From NCBI RefSeq assembly GCF_043290135.1, contig NC_134710.1, positions 321,614,017 to 321,678,016 of the forward strand: a stretch of DNA of 64,000 nt. The letters are read 5' to 3'. The translations under genes and the position numbers were made by a program. Under the pieces are notes generated by a model, which ran no database searches, was not told where the DNA came from, and worked only from the letters and a program-made list of their open reading frames with translations. Each line of letters begins with the position of its first letter. Position 1 is the first letter of the stretch. The stretch is from Rhipicephalus microplus. Its lineage: Eukaryota > Arthropoda > Arachnida > Ixodida > Ixodidae. Positions 35,313 through 49,022 of the stretch are shown here, piece by piece.

Positions 35313-37226
35313 AAATTTTATAGTAAAGAAGTTTAAACTGCGCGAAGAAGACAGCACGTCAATTCATAGAAATTCATACACATATAAAATGCAGTGCTTC
35401 GTTTGTGAGTGCGTTCCAATGTTCTTACGTATTGTTCTCGGCACGCAGTTTAAACGCATTTAACGCATTAAACGCCACCCACGTACTCGTCAGCTAATCC
35501 TGGTCACGCACAACGTTGCCGAAAGTTCTACGCTTGCTGTAATACACCACTCATTATTTCCTTCTTTGTGCTCACCGCCACTAAATCACCTCTTCCCACA
35601 CCCGATGTTTGAAAGTACCTTCACTTCGAGCACAGATTACCTCTGTGGCTTTACACTTTGTAATATTGAATTCATCAACTCGGCTTAAGAACAGGTGGCT
35701 CTGCGACCACCGCCTCTGCTGACTGACTCGAGCGTGAATGGTCTGCATGAAATACCACGTGAGCAGCGATTCCTCTGACGCTACATTGAAAAAAAACGCG
35801 CAAAACAGCCCTCAAAATGAAAGGAGTTTTCAGCTGCCCGCGTTTAAAAATGAGATAAGCAAAGCTTTTTTTTTTTTCTATAAGAAGTGACAAGAAAAAC
35901 AGAGGCCACTTTGTAATCACGCAGCTCGCAGCAAACCATGTTATTGCAAAGGCACTAAACTACAAATGTCGCCAGTTTGTCAAGTGATAGCGTGCAAATT
36001 CACTGTGAACAATTTCAAAGCTTTCCATTTATGAAATGATGTATTTATATGCCCATATGTTGAATCATAATAACAGAATTTATGAGTAATAACTCATAGA
36101 CACGCTTTTAAGGCAGAAAAGATTACTGAAACGCTTGCTGTGGCGGTAATTGTGAACACACAAAACTATACGGGTGACATTCTAGATCTTGTTGCAATTG
36201 AATATATTAGCACAAAAGGAAAGACTGTTTTGCGTAAATGTAAAGAACTACTCATCAAGCAGCAGGAATAATATTCAGCGATAGCTTCCAAGTATGTTTT
36301 ACTTTTGCCCCAGCTCGCAAATGCGGTCGTGCACACCGAAACCGATCATTGCTGTAGATAGATAACGAGCCTACTAGTGTTTTTTTTTTTCATTTCACGT
36401 GATGCAATGGCAAACACATCCATAAAAGGGCTGGACAAAAAGCCAGGCCCGTTAGATGCGCTTATGCGAGTCCGAGGTCGCACGCTCATTTCGAAGCCAA
36501 AGCGAATATTGCTCTGACGCTCTCTAAATCTTGTCTGTCGCAATGACACCACAACCGTTTCTTTCGCACATTCGGCGTTGTGAGAAGAGCCAGGCTCATT
36601 CTCTGCAGCCACCGAGGGCAAGCTTGGGGGAGCCAAGTGTCGGCGTTTATATTTACGCTTGCGAAGTTAATGTGATGGCACCGAGCAAAAGGCCTGTCGC
36701 ATGCAGTATTGATGAGACGACGCTGACGCCTATAGCGTACGCGAGTTGTGAAGCAGTCTGCTGCACCCGTGCACGTTATGCGCCGAGGAATCCTCAGAGA
36801 TGGGGTCAGCAGTTAGCCTGAGCTTGCCGCCATTTTTCTTGCGCGAGGGAGTATGGCCAATGCCACCTAGAATATTATCAGGCCGGCTCGCTGCCACCGT
36901 GACGTCGCTCATTTTGCCTCAGCGAGCGCGCGTACGGGAGGCTGTGAATCCATTACCACCATCGTCTCCGGCTACAATATGATGCATTCGCTGCAAGTTT
37001 TACATGCTTAACAGTTTTATTCTGCCTTTTGGTTAAAAAAGGATGTTGGTTTAGGCAATACATTGCGCTAGAAAGCAATTGGAGATTCAACTGTGAGCCA
37101 TTCCGTCTATGAAAATTTAAAGGTTGTACGCTATCAAACGTGTGGTCGATCTATAAGATCAAAGTTTGATGGACCAACAGAGTGAACAAATAAATAAAGG
37201 AAATTCTATTAATTATTTATTTTCAG
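35313..37226. other. Unassigned sequence
   Basis: No gene or named repeat is recognised. Frames of up to 96 codons on both strands around 36350-36980 show no known domain. Confidence 0.4.
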
Positions 37227-37281
37227 ACACACGCACGCACTCACACACACACAAACACACACACACACACACACACACACA
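37227..37281. repeat. (AC)n microsatellite
   Basis: AC repeat with early interruptions. Confidence 0.95.
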
Positions 37282-39490
37282 TTATTAGAGCATACATATA
37301 AAGTGTCCCTACTCATTTGCATGCAGTTTTATACTCTTTCGAACATCTGTCTTCATAGACATGTAGCTATTGAGGAAAGTGTGTGCTGCTTTCACAAGTA
37401 TATTATTCAGAACAATAGCAGGGTGATTACTAGTAAAAAAAAAAGTCTTTCGTTTCACAAAAATCTCTCGTGACCGACACAAGAAGCGGCGTTTCCTCTT
37501 TTGCTCTGGCCCCTCTCGCAGTGGTGCATAGTCCGTCATATAACTGAGGGCCTAGGAAAAAATGTTAGTACTGGGTTGTTATGGAACTATGCAGCCCCCG
37601 TTGGCGCTTCAACTGCACTGCTGGTTCTTGGATCGGTATATCTTTAGTAGTGATTCCTAAACGTTGTAGATTGAAGTAGAAATCACACTCCTGAAAACGG
37701 ATTAAGAAAGCGCTTTACCATAAGTGTCTACATTCATCTAAATTTTAAGGAAACATATTACGCTAAGGTGCTCACCTCAATAAAATGGCAAGAACATCGG
37801 CAAAAAATACTATGCTCAAACCCGATGTACTGGGTAATGTAACAGCATTCCTTCCAGTTTTACCAACCACGTGGACAGAGGTGATACAAGTCCGTGGTGC
37901 ATCGCCAATGGCAAAGTGTTGACAGACAATGAAGGAAAAAAACACTGCCACGCGCGTTTATTATTTAATGCCAGGGCGAAGGCCAACAAGTTAGAAGCAA
38001 ACATGACACCTTTATTTTAGACCAATAACGGATTATGGTGAAGATGGGGCCATCGGAATGACTTGGAAATATGTAGTATGGACACACGTACCTTCGAGTC
38101 ACGAAGAAAACATAGGTCGACGTCAGCTTGACGAACAACACCCTCCCACATTGTTCTTCGGTTGTCCTTGAAAAACGAAAACACTCGAAACTTCGGTCCC
38201 TTTTCCACGACAATTACCAACGCAGCATCACCCAACCGTTTGAACAGATTGCGAATATCCAGTGCACTAAGCTCATCACATATCCACACGGCAGTTCACA
38301 GACACAGAAAAAGACGGTCTTCTCGAGTTGCTAGCAAGCCCACCAGCACGCCACGAAAACGTTCATTGGGCATCCATGTCTGTCATGCGACGAGGGCACG
38401 CGTCTGTGCAGCAAAACACACCGGTCAAACGGAGTGATGTCAGAGCCCTTGGCAGACAGTGAGCAGGCCTTAAATTATCTACGTGGCATTGTTATAGCCC
38501 GTTGCGCGAACATTTGTGCCCCGCAACTCCTGCGCAGCTGTGTTTAAGCAAACTGAGGGCAAATATTAGTTTAGACGTGGTGTTATACCATATAAAAAAA
38601 CACTACAAGCAATATATGAAGCTACGTTTGCTAGTTACATTTATCAGGTCTTTCTTATCCGCATCATAATTATATGGCAACAAGAAAAAAAGATTGATAA
38701 TCTAGAAAACGTCTCCGCATACTCTAAGGAGGAAACACGTAGGATTGTTCGCGTCAGTTACTCGTGTGTGCAATATATTTGTACAGCATGTAATTTGGTA
38801 TAGTTTAATGTTTTTTGGTAAAAATGGTCTATCTGTGTTCTTCTGAAGTCTAAGACTTAACAGCAGACGTCTACGGTATAGAAATTTATATATGTGTTCA
38901 AGTTGTTCATTTACCATTGAGCTATTGGCACTAGGATATTAGAAAAAAGAATACTATGTTTATCGATGTACAAGGTATTGCGGAACTAATGACTGAGCTC
39001 TGAAAGACCACTTTTTTACTCTGAATTTATTTATTATTGTTAGCGTGGAGTGCTTTAGGAACCCAGCTTGTGGTCTACCTATACATCTCATAAGGCCGTT
39101 CGCTTTAAAGCGCTCAAAAGAGGCCATAACCACGCTAACAATGTTCAAAACAGGCATAAAAATAATGAAGTCTAAAGATACTATAATAAAGATAAATACA
39201 CTAGAAGTAAGAAGTACCTTGCTTTTACTCCATTTTTAACACATGTAATAGCCTCTCCAGGAGGACAATTATTGCCAAACTTTGGCATCAATGTTTTGCA
39301 AAGAAGAAAATTTATTAACTTGTGCAATTTCCCATATTCGCTCTACATCATGTCCCGCTGAGAACATTTAATGCTTCACAACAGAAAACAGTAAAGCATG
39401 ACTGAAAGTGTTGTCTTTCTGCATTTGTTTTGCACTAAGAGGCACATTCATGTGGTTTAGATGTGGTGTACATGAATTCCCTTCGCGGAA
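37282..39490. other. Unassigned sequence
   Basis: No gene or named repeat is recognised. Several short overlapping frames near 37960-38440 have no identifiable domain. Confidence 0.4.
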
Positions 39491-39565
39491 TCATGGGTGA
39501 GTAGCCTAGTGGTAAAGACACTCGCTTATGGAGCATGAGGATAAGGTTTCAAATCCCAGCGTCGG
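39491..39565 (+). repeat. tRNA-like remnant (possible SINE head)
   Basis: 'gtagcctagtggtaaagac' resembles an A box and 'ggtttcaaatcccagcg' a B box, spaced as in a tRNA. The ends do not pair into a convincing acceptor stem, so it is not called a tRNA gene. Confidence 0.4.
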
Positions 39566-41231
39566 AAAGAAAAACTTTTACAATTTTATTTATCCTGAAG
39601 ACATTACCGGGTCTGACCAACTACTCGTGGCGCTGAAAGAAGCGCAGTATGTGGGCCGCAGGGCCCTTCAGGAGTGTCCACTCTTGTTGTATGTTTCTGT
39701 ATGCTCAACTAAAAGATTGGCTCACATCGATGCTTTAATAAACTGAGCAGAGGGAAAACCACATAAGGAAGTCACTGAGTGCTCTTGCTGCCTGTGCTGT
39801 CCGCCTCATGCACCTCGTACATTGAGCGGTACCGGTGGCGCCACCAACGTCGAGCGATGGCAAAAAGAGGATCACACGGCTCTACCTTCCACAAAGTTCC
39901 CGCTACTAACCACTTCTTTTTATATTCACTTTAGATTCTGGTTTGACTTTTTGACTGTCGATGCTACTTCGCTAGACCGCCATGACGTTTGTGACGGCGT
40001 TCTTTTTTATTTGTTCGAAAATTACGGGCCCCTTTTTTATTGTTGTGCGCGAGCGCGGTATATCGCATGCGCTTCTAACGTGAATGCGGTAAATATGTTT
40101 GCGGGATCATGCAGTTGACAGAAGCAAAATAAAAGTTGTTGCAACGTAGAAAGATTTTCTTGTTTCATTTAACACCCAGAACAATACAACAATGTAGATT
40201 GTTATTCTGTGCACGCTTAGGAAACACACAAAAGACACTTATTCTCAACTGCGTCCACCACTTTTAACTTCATCGAGATAAATATAAACCAGAACAACAA
40301 AAATATAACTAAGTCACGTTGTAACCTGCGTCACAGACATGCGCAGTAATGTATGAAAGCGCTAAAGCAAATGAGCAACAATCATTCACAGTTTTTTTTC
40401 CTAGTTCACAGACCATACAAAAATTATGGAAAAATTAAAACTTCAGTACAAACACGTACTTCTGAAAATATAATCACTAACAGCGTTGCAGCTACAATTC
40501 TCTATGGAATGCATTTTAAAATTGAGCACAAAAAATTTAGGCTCATACGGAAATTTCGCACGCATGGCATTACTCAGATTTAAATAGGAAATGTGCTCGT
40601 GTGTAGTATGTATACTTCGTATGCTAGATTCTCTTCTCGTCGATGAAAATCTACACAACATGCAAATCTAGAATTAACGTTTGTAGAATAGCGAACATAG
40701 ACCAGGGCAACCTACAGCCCCACTCTGCTTTTAGAAAAAAGATATTCCCATTGCAATTCAATATTAGCGAACGCTACAACAATAACAACACACTTCTTAC
40801 CGCACACTGGTGTCGAGTAGACCAGCAGGGCCGAGCGATGTGTTTCAACTGTAGCACACTCGTGCGCGTACAGTAACGTCACAAAAGTTGGCGTCGTACC
40901 AGCTCCGCGACGCCGAGAGCCACAGAAACAACTGACAGTCAAGAAAAACCGCGGAGAAGAGTTGTGTTGGTGTGAAACTCTTCAGAGGTGGCGCTCACTT
41001 GTCTTATAACAATGGATGCGCAAACTTAGTTAAGAATGCATGGAATCCTATGGGGAGTACGGAGTGTGTGTAACTGCTTCCTCCGAACTAGTCGAGTGGA
41101 AAGCCGAGTGGTAGCATCACACCGCCGCACGAAGCGGATACGCACTTCCTCAGGTTTTACACTACTAGAGCTGCCATGCATTTTGTTATATTATTATTGT
41201 GAATTTTAAGACAACTCAGAAACGAAGCGAC
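39566..41231. other. Unassigned sequence
   Basis: No gene or named repeat is recognised. Confidence 0.4.
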
Positions 41232-41394
41232 AACTATGGCGACATCGTAATTGCAGTGCTCAGCTACTGACCCAAAGGTCGCGCATTCGATACCCACCAC
41301 GGTGGTCGCCTTTCGATGAAAGCTTAATTAATAGTACAGGTTTGTGTGCTTAGATTTAGGTGCACATTAAAGAACGTCAGATAGTCTTGATCCC
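41232..41394 (+). mobile_element. Diverged, 3'-truncated SINE (family A)
   Basis: Head remnant 'cagctactgacccaaaggtc' and 'gcgcattcgatacccaccac', then 'tgcttagatttaggtgcaca' and 'ttaaagaacgtcag'. It ends shortly before the inverted-repeat element at 41410. Confidence 0.65.
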
Positions 41395-41409
41395 AGATCT
41401 GTCCGCTAC

Positions 41410-42025
41410 TGACGAATTCACTGATAGAGCTGGAGCAAGTCGGCTTGCTCCGTGGCCGAAAGCGTGCGTTCTACTGGTCGATTCGAAGAAAGTTCGCGTT
41501 TGCCACTAGCGCAGCAAACCACTCCGCGACGGAGCGTTCCGCGTTGATCCGTCTTGCAGTGGTAGATTTTGCAGGAACTCCCGTAACACTGACTTAATTT
41601 TCGGTACGGTCAGGCATCTCAGTTGTCTTCAGTGTTTTTGAGGTGATGACTGACCACCCTGTGTACTCGTTGAAATTCCCAAAACAGCGTCGCTTCACTC
41701 TGATAGAGGAGCTGCGCGATTGATTATTGCTCTGAGCGACAGCGAGAGCACAAGTGCAGACTAATAGCAGCAGCGATGACAATGGGCCATACGTGGAAAT
41801 TATACATAAAGAAAGGTTCCCTGACTGGCTGTGCGCAAGCCTGAAGATAACCGGCTACGTTACAAAATTACCGCAGCCACTTCACGTGCCGTGTGCATAA
41901 ACGCATATCGAAGCAACCTCACGCGGAGCGTTTACGTGTTTTACTAGCACATTTCGCTTGGTGCAATTCAAGTGCTCGCTCCGGACTTTCGGCAGCCGCA
42001 CCAGATCTCCCAGTGAAGTTCGCCA
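41410..42025. mobile_element. Harbinger-like MITE / deletion derivative, copy 1 (616 bp)
   Basis: The left end 'tgacgaattcac...gagctggagcaag' is inverted relative to the right end 'gtgctcgctccg...cagtgaagttcgcca'. Copy 2 at 61676 shares both ends and internal blocks ('gcttgctccg', 'aaggttcgcgt'-like and 'gagcgacagcgagagcac'). The flanking trinucleotides are 'tac' and 'taa', compatible with a decayed TWA target duplication. Coding capacity is destroyed by stops after 'ALSDSESTS'. Confidence 0.7.
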
Positions 42026-43383
42026 TAAGCATGCCTCATTGGCTCCACGCATTTGACCTTCCACGCACGACAGCAGTGTCAAAAAGTATTGAGGCGGGAG
42101 AAAGGAGAAAAATTCTTTAGACGTCATGAAGCCTAGCCGTGATATTGTACTTCTTCATATCGGAAGTGTTGAAGTACACATGGGTTTCATGCGATGAGTG
42201 CTGAACCTCTAAGTGCGTTTTGGGTCTTATTAAATTAGACGATTCTTTTTATTGCGATCATATCAGCCGATGACAGCGAAAGTAGGCTCATCAGCGAGCG
42301 CTAGATAGCTGCCTTTGGCCAGTGGCATGATGCCCATAATTATATCGTTGTTGAGAGCAGATTGAGGGCACGTAATAACCCATATAATATTATTCTTGTT
42401 AGCTTGTTAGGCGAAGGAAACAAACTTGGAATTTTGCTTCGGTGAAATAATTTCCAGAGCAATACCTAAAACCCTGGCATCCCTCTGTGGTACAGCACGT
42501 GACAGTCACGTGAAGTACTTGGGTTGCCTGGTTTGAATTGCAACACCAACATCAGATTTTTTTTTATTCTTTGCATTCATACGTCTCTATATTTTTTGCT
42601 CCCGAACAACTGCACCGACGCCGATACTGACACCAACAGCACAATTCTGGATACACAGGCTCTTTAACGCTATCTCGTTAAAATGTAGTTCCCAAGGCAA
42701 TGCTTCAGTGGATGGTAATGCGTTACGCTTCAGTGATAACGTCAGCTGAGCTCCATTGGTCCGAGCACTCCTCCTACTAGTGGCCCTTCGTCGATAATAT
42801 TGCCTCGAGGTGCCTTTATCTAATTCTGCGCGGAAATATATAGGCCCTCGGTACTATCCATAAATCTCAGTTCACGTGCTAATGTAGCGATAAATATGCT
42901 GGTGCGACTTGATATCACTTGTTTTATTATGTGACTCGCTTAGTTAAGAATATCAACGCTACTGTAGTGTTAGAATTATCGCTTTATCTTTTTCTCACAG
43001 CAGCTATAATGCAGTCGGCAATGTCTTTTGTCCTATAATAGCCGCCCATAGTCAACGTTAGGCAGACGTCTAGAGTTCTGCGTTGCGCAAACTTGTAGGC
43101 TTTCTAAGATCAAGTCTGCTCTTTCCTGAGGGCAATTGGCTTCCAGGCACTCCACAGAAACATAAAAAATTGCTCTTTTTCTACTTTGCATCTTCGACCT
43201 TGAGGTATAAAAACTAAATCAACAAACCAATAGAGCGGAAGATGAATTACGCAACATTCTCGCAGGGCAGGCAGTAAATTTTATGCACCTGACGCTCTTG
43301 AAGATGCTTCAAGCCACTACTTGCAGTCCTGCAGCTTTACCAGAATGCTATTGCTACGTACACGTTCGTTGACCGATACAAAC
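42026..43383. other. Unassigned sequence
   Basis: No gene or named repeat is recognised. Confidence 0.4.
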
Positions 43384-43460
43384 CAGGTGTCTCAAACACG
43401 TGGCCCGCGGACATTTGGATTGCGGCCCGACCCGCCCATGATTGCCTTTGCCCCATGTAT
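43384..43460 (+). mobile_element. hAT-like terminal fragment
   Basis: 'caggtgtctcaaacacgtgg' and 'cccgcggac' followed by 'gcggcccgacccgc' matches the style of hAT transposon ends (CAGGxGTxTCAAAC...GGCCCGCGG), known from established hAT families. No opposite end or transposase is seen in the window. Confidence 0.45.
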
Positions 43461-43581
43461 ATTGTATATATTGAGATGAGATCTAACACAGATAATACTG
43501 CAAGGAAATTATTTGTAATCTAAATATGAAGAAAGAAACGTGGTTCCAAAACTAACTTGCCGAGGGCAGGATGCAAACCTG

Positions 43582-43755
<174 letters not shown>

Positions 43756-43771
43756 AGAAATGCATACAGAC

Positions 43772-43935
43772 AATAACGCCAAGGAATGTATAGGGAAAGT
43801 TATTAGAACCAATGTAGTGTAAATAAGAATAAAGAAAAGTGAGTAAAAAAATAACTTACGGTGAGAAGGAATCAAACCCACGACCCCCGAGCAACGCGTT
43901 TGATGCTCTACCACTGAGCTATTAAGGCGGCTATC
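43772..43935 (-). mobile_element. tRNA-like SINE (family B), copy 1
   Basis: Minus strand: 'aatagctcagtggtagagca' (A box) and 'gtgggtttgattccttctca' (B box) form a tRNA-like head at 43935-43860. The body runs to 'cattccttggcgttattgtc'. The body and head recur at 44199-44376. The head differs from family A SINEs. Confidence 0.7.
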
Positions 43936-44198
43936 ACCCCAGCCACTTTGTTGGGTTTATATGTGAATTTAAACGTGGGAGTGTCACTTAGCGCCACCTG
44001 TAGCCATGGCGGCGAGTGCGGTACACTCTTTTATGAGCCTGTATGGCGTCACGTAGCACGTGAACTTATTTTGAGCAGGCAGCTGACTAATAGACCCTCG
44101 TATACAACCTACCAGCACCAAGTCTGCCAGTACGATACCCTTGTTGAGAAATAAAGGAAAGAAGTGTATACCTAAGGGCTCCTTACCGTGTTTTGACA
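43936..44198. other. Spacer between two family B copies
   Basis: Contains 'ccccagccactttgttgggt' next to the tRNA-like head. It may belong to the same repeat unit, but there is no second copy in the window to prove it. Confidence 0.35.
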
Positions 44199-44376
44199 CA
44201 ATATTAATGAGATCTAACAGACAAAAATGCCAAGGAATGTATAGGGAAAGCTATTAAAACCAATGTAATGTAAATAAGAAGAAAGAAAAGGGGGTGAAAA
44301 ATATAACTTGCCATGAGCAGGAATCAAACCTACGACCTCCGAATAACGCGTTCGAATGCTCTACATCGGGTGACAA
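44199..44376 (-). mobile_element. tRNA-like SINE (family B), copy 2
   Basis: It shares 'gccaaggaatgtatagggaa', 'accaatgta' and 'gtaaataagaa' and the tRNA-like head with copy 1. The head is truncated after 'tgctctac' (44362). Confidence 0.7.
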
Positions 44377-44670
44377 GGAAGTAAGAAGCAGCGTCTGCTC
44401 ATCAGCGTACGCCACTACCTTGAATACTTCTTTGTCTTCTGTTATTTTTTAATGCAACACACCGCTGACGTTACAGCTCGTAGCAAGTCGGGGTTCTCCC
44501 GTGGCAGCCAGGGTAACTCTTCATCTCACGATGCTCAAATTATCCGATAACCTGATAGTTTGTGTTTATAACGTGGTCATTGGGTTCCTGGGATCCTTTG
44601 TCGACAGGCGAGCGCGTGACTCCAAACTGACTCAGATGTGTAATTTTGCATTTTAGGTCACGTGCCGAAT

Positions 44671-44916
44671 TGATTGATTGATTGATATGTGGGGTTTATC
44701 GTCCCAAAACCACCATTTGATTATGAGAGACGCCGTAGTGGAGGGCTCCGGAAATTTCGACCACCTGGGGTTCTTTAACGTGCACCCAAATCTGAGTACA
44801 CGGGCCTACAACATTTCCGCTTCCATCGGAAATGCAGCCGCCACAGCCGGGATTCGAACCCGCGACGTGCGGGTCAGCAACCGAGTACCTTAGCCACTAG
44901 ACCACCGTGGCGGGGC
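44671..44916 (-). mobile_element. Full-length SINE (family A), 246 bp, exact 13-bp TSD
   Basis: The best-preserved copy. On the minus strand it has a tRNA head with 'ggtctagtggctaaggtac' and B box 'gggttcgaatcccggc', the conserved body, and an (ATCA)n tail at 44671-44683. An exact target duplication, 'tcacgtgccgaat', lies at 44658-44670 and 44917-44929. The intact internal promoter and duplication indicate recent mobility. Confidence 0.96.
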
Positions 44917-45246
44917 TCACGTGCCGAATAATCAGACTCGGTTCAATTATTCAAACATGCCTCGACTACTCATCTGAAGCATTTTCTGATAATGTGCTGA
45001 AGAATGGCTGTACTAATTAGGATGATCACGAAATTACTATCTTAAAGCATGACGTTCGTTAATCATCATATGCGCCCTCCCATGTGTCATAGATAACCAT
45101 GATACATAAACTATATTTCAGTGTCAAGATATTAAAGTCCAGATTTTAGTCACTCTGGAGTTTGTACGGAGACGTTGTTGGAATCCAGCCACATAACCCT
45201 TTTAAAAGGGTTGAGCCATGCATGAGAAATATGAAATCGCCATTCT

Positions 45247-45471
45247 TGTAATTTAACATCTTAAAACCACCACATGAATTTAGACAATGCGCAGTGGAGC
45301 GCTCTAGAAATTTTGATCATCTCTTGTTCTTTAACGTGCACCTAAATCTGAGCACATGTGCCTCGAGCATTTTCGCTTCCATTGAAAGTGCGACCACAGG
45401 CAACCGGGATTCCAAACCGTGACCTGCGGGTCAACAGTCGAGTACCGTAACCACTGAACCACCGTGGTGGG
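45247..45471 (-). mobile_element. Diverged full-length SINE (family A)
   Basis: It retains 'gttctttaacgtgcacctaa', 'aaccgggattcc' and the head complement 'accactgaaccaccgtggtg'. No target duplication is visible. Confidence 0.8.
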
Positions 45472-46147
45472 TAGATATAGAAAAATCTGCCTTTCAAATA
45501 CCAACGTTAGCAGACACTGCGTCTGGAACACCCTTCCCCCCTTCCGCTACAATTCCCTTGACTGTCCTGGTACTATCTGACGTCAGTTCAGACCTCTCAT
45601 GTAAATGAACAGGGAAACATCTGGAACATTTTTTTCTGTGGTGCGGTCGTTGGAACCTCGGGCATAAAAATTTTAGTAGATTTTGGGCGTTGTTGCAATG
45701 CTGGCCTTGTAAATAGTCAGCCCGTTAAAACATGGCTGCTTATGATGACGTCATCTTGTGACGTTTTCAGTTGACATCATCACTTGGTTTAAGGTGGGCT
45801 TATACGCAAGCATTGAAAATTCATACGATGAGCAAAAAGCTTTACCGGGGGAGGAGGGCTATGTGATCGACTGTGAGCATTGATCATTCCTAGGATTGGG
45901 GGACAACTGTTTATGGCGCCATCTCTTGGTGGCGGTAATGGCGTCCAACCATAACTCAATGGAAAAAAGGAGATTAAAATTATATCTGTCGAAAAAAGCT
46001 AGTCTCCAAAAATGACTCCGATATCTATGGAGCATAGACCTACTGGAAACTATTGGTGAAATTTAAGTATCTCACTACAAAGTACATGGTTTCTTAAAAC
46101 AATTGAACTCCACTTATTGGAAAAACATGTGCCCTCATCCTCAAGTA
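45472..46147. other. Unassigned sequence
   Basis: No gene or named repeat is recognised. Confidence 0.4.
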
Positions 46148-46699
46148 TTAAAAGGGCCATGACACCGAAGTTTAAACCATAATGTGTGTCATGTGGCTTA
46201 ACGCTCAAGCATTCCAAAGAAGCTGGTGAAATTTCAGCGCATTTGGCAGAATATTGAACTTGACTACGTTTACAAACATGCGAGTGGCCTGAGAGTCAGG
46301 CAACACTGGCGAACTCCCAAGCCTTGACGTAACAAGTAGCTGGCTGTGCGAGCATCTGCATTCCAGCGAAAGATACTTTCGTATCGTCAGCTGCACGTTA
46401 AATTGAGATATTTTAGCATCCATCTGCTTGGCACTGAAATTGAGTGATTTTCAGTAGCTAAAACTTTGGTAAAGGACGATGGTACCAGTCCTCGCTGCAC
46501 GTGATGTCACCGGCACCATGACAAAATAGCGGTATTGGTTGGGCTAGATTTACAGCTATAAATTTCTATGGCCTATTTTATTTTGAAAAAAAAAATGTAG
46601 ATTCCACGTACCGTGGGAATCGATGACATGCGAAGCACGAATGAGGAAAGTTCAATTGTAACATTAAAAGCCGCACAACGTTACGAAACAGACGTAAAT

Positions 46700-47600
46700 T
46701 GTGCCGTACATCTCTTCAATGACATGATTATCATGTTTTCGCCTGGCATTTGTGCTCGTCGTTCATTTACGTAACGTAATACCAAATTCTGTATATGTGA
46801 AGCTATCAAAACGGCGGCGAGCGCGCTGTGAGTGTAGCAAGTAGTCATGTTGTACATGACATGCATCTTATCATTATCATGTATGCGCTAGTCATATACT
46901 TCCCTCATTCATTCACGTCACCTAAACAAAATTTGGTATATGTAAAGCTGGCGAAATGACCATGTGTCCATCATGAGTTTGGCATGTAGTCATATTCTTA
47001 CATGACACGCATGTCATGATTATCATGTTTGAACGTGCATTTACATTTGTCGTCTATTCACGTCACGTGATAGCAAATGCGGTTTATGTCAAGCTAGCGA
47101 AACGGTCGCGAGCGCATCACGAGCGTGGTATGCTGTATTGTTCTTACATGACATGCGTGTCACAACTATTATGAGTTTGGCATGTAGTAATGTTCTCACA
47201 GGACACGCATGTCATGATTATCATGTTTGCACCACTCATATACTTTCGTCATTTATTCACGTCACGTAATACCTAGTTTGGTATACGTGAACTTAGCGAA
47301 ACGACCATGATTGCATCATGAACGTGGCATGTAGTCATGCTGTTACATGACACGCATGCCATGATTTTCACGTGAGGACCTGTTATTTGTGTTCGCCACG
47401 CTGTCATGTCATACCGCACCACTTTTGCAATATGTCATGTGAACGAAACCCCCGCTGGAGCAGCAAGACCATTACATGTATATCATCACATTCATCACAT
47501 GCTTGTCATGATTTTCATGTTATCACTAGTTACAGTGATAACATGATACCGTCATGTTATGCCATATACGTGATACCGTCATGTTATGCCATACCAAGTT
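46700..47600. repeat. Diverged tandem repeat, ~145-200-bp units
   Basis: The blocks 'acatgacacgcatgtcatga', 'ttatcatgtttg', 'attcacgtcacgta' and 'gctagcgaaacgg' recur in the same order about five times (near 46730, 46877, 47021, 47220, 47365) with substitutions and indels. Palindromic 'acatgacacgcatgtcat' cores are frequent. Confidence 0.8.
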
Positions 47601-47655
47601 TAGTATAGATCCCAACATCCAAATGGCTAAAAGAGCTAAATGTCGTAGGCAGGTG

Positions 47656-47891
<236 letters not shown>

Positions 47892-48046
47892 CGGCCGAAC
47901 TTGCCGAAGTTCTCCAAGAAATGTTTCGAATTGATCATCATTCTGTGGTTCAGTTTTATAAACATGTATGAGCATAATAGACCCTGTACTGCTAGTTTTC
48001 GATGAAGATTACAAATAGTTGGGTTACCGTGTCATGACCCCTTTAG

Positions 48047-49009
48047 GTTCTCCAGGAACTCATGTAGTTTGTAGTGCGACAGTAATTTTATTAGAATGAT
48101 AAAAAAAGTGTTTGCCGTTCAGAACCGGGAGTCGTTCGCGATAACTAGATTTTTTTTTGTCTCAGGTATGACTATTTTCCCTGTAATTCCATTTTAATTG
48201 CAATAAGCCACCACGGTCGCCGATGAGAAAGGGCGCTGCCTGAAATTTTCCCCAAAATCTGATGTTTATTTCATTTGTGCCTCGCACTGATGCTTGTTAT
48301 GTTCTGCAAGATGTGAGGCCACCGTTTGAATAACTCAATGGATCAATTACCAAGTGTTCACAGGTTTTTACTATCAAGTGCTAACAGAGAATGTAACATG
48401 ATTTTTGCCTTTTTTTTTCAGTGAGTGCTGGAGAATATTCTAGAAAAAAATTGTGGAGTACATGTAAACGTCAGCATTGTACGCTTGCGCGGTCAATACA
48501 GCTTTTAAAAACAAAGCTCGCACACCCACATGATTGAGGAAGCAGAGAGGGCCACGCCAGTATGATTGCTGCTAATGTCGTAATTTGCAAATGTCTGTAA
48601 TACTAGTAATCAGCTATATAGCTCCATAATATACCTGTCTCAAGCTAGATCTTAGTACAACATGTATATACCTCTGATTATATTTAACAAGCTGAATAAG
48701 TATGTATCCCCATGCGAAAACCCAAATAATGCGTTCCTCTTGAGCCTTGTAAATACATACGAGAGATAATACTAAACTCGCTAGCTTGCAAAATTTAGTG
48801 CGACATATGCTTGCAGGGGCGTAGCCAGAAATTTTTTTCGTGGGGGGGGGGGGTTCACACAGACCCGAGGGGGGGGGGGGGGCACAGCTATCTGCTTTTC
48901 TCTTTGACGTCACTATTGGCGGTAGTTAAAAGAGATGGTGTGTATGTATATATCATGTCATGAGATTTCCCCTCTCCTCAAGCGTAGGGTTTTTTAGAGA
49001 GCAAGCAAA
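48047..49009. other. Unassigned sequence with a G-rich dispersed motif
   Basis: No gene is recognised. 'ggggcgtagccagaaatttt' at 48817 is followed by two G runs (48842-48853, 48869-48882). A related 'ggctacgcca' plus G-run block is at 57278-57362 in the opposite arrangement. Confidence 0.4.
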
Positions 49010-49022
49010 AGTACTGTAAGAA

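Noticed and set aside
39491..39565. Functional tRNA gene
   Set aside because: A- and B-box-like segments are present but no convincing acceptor stem or anticodon arm.
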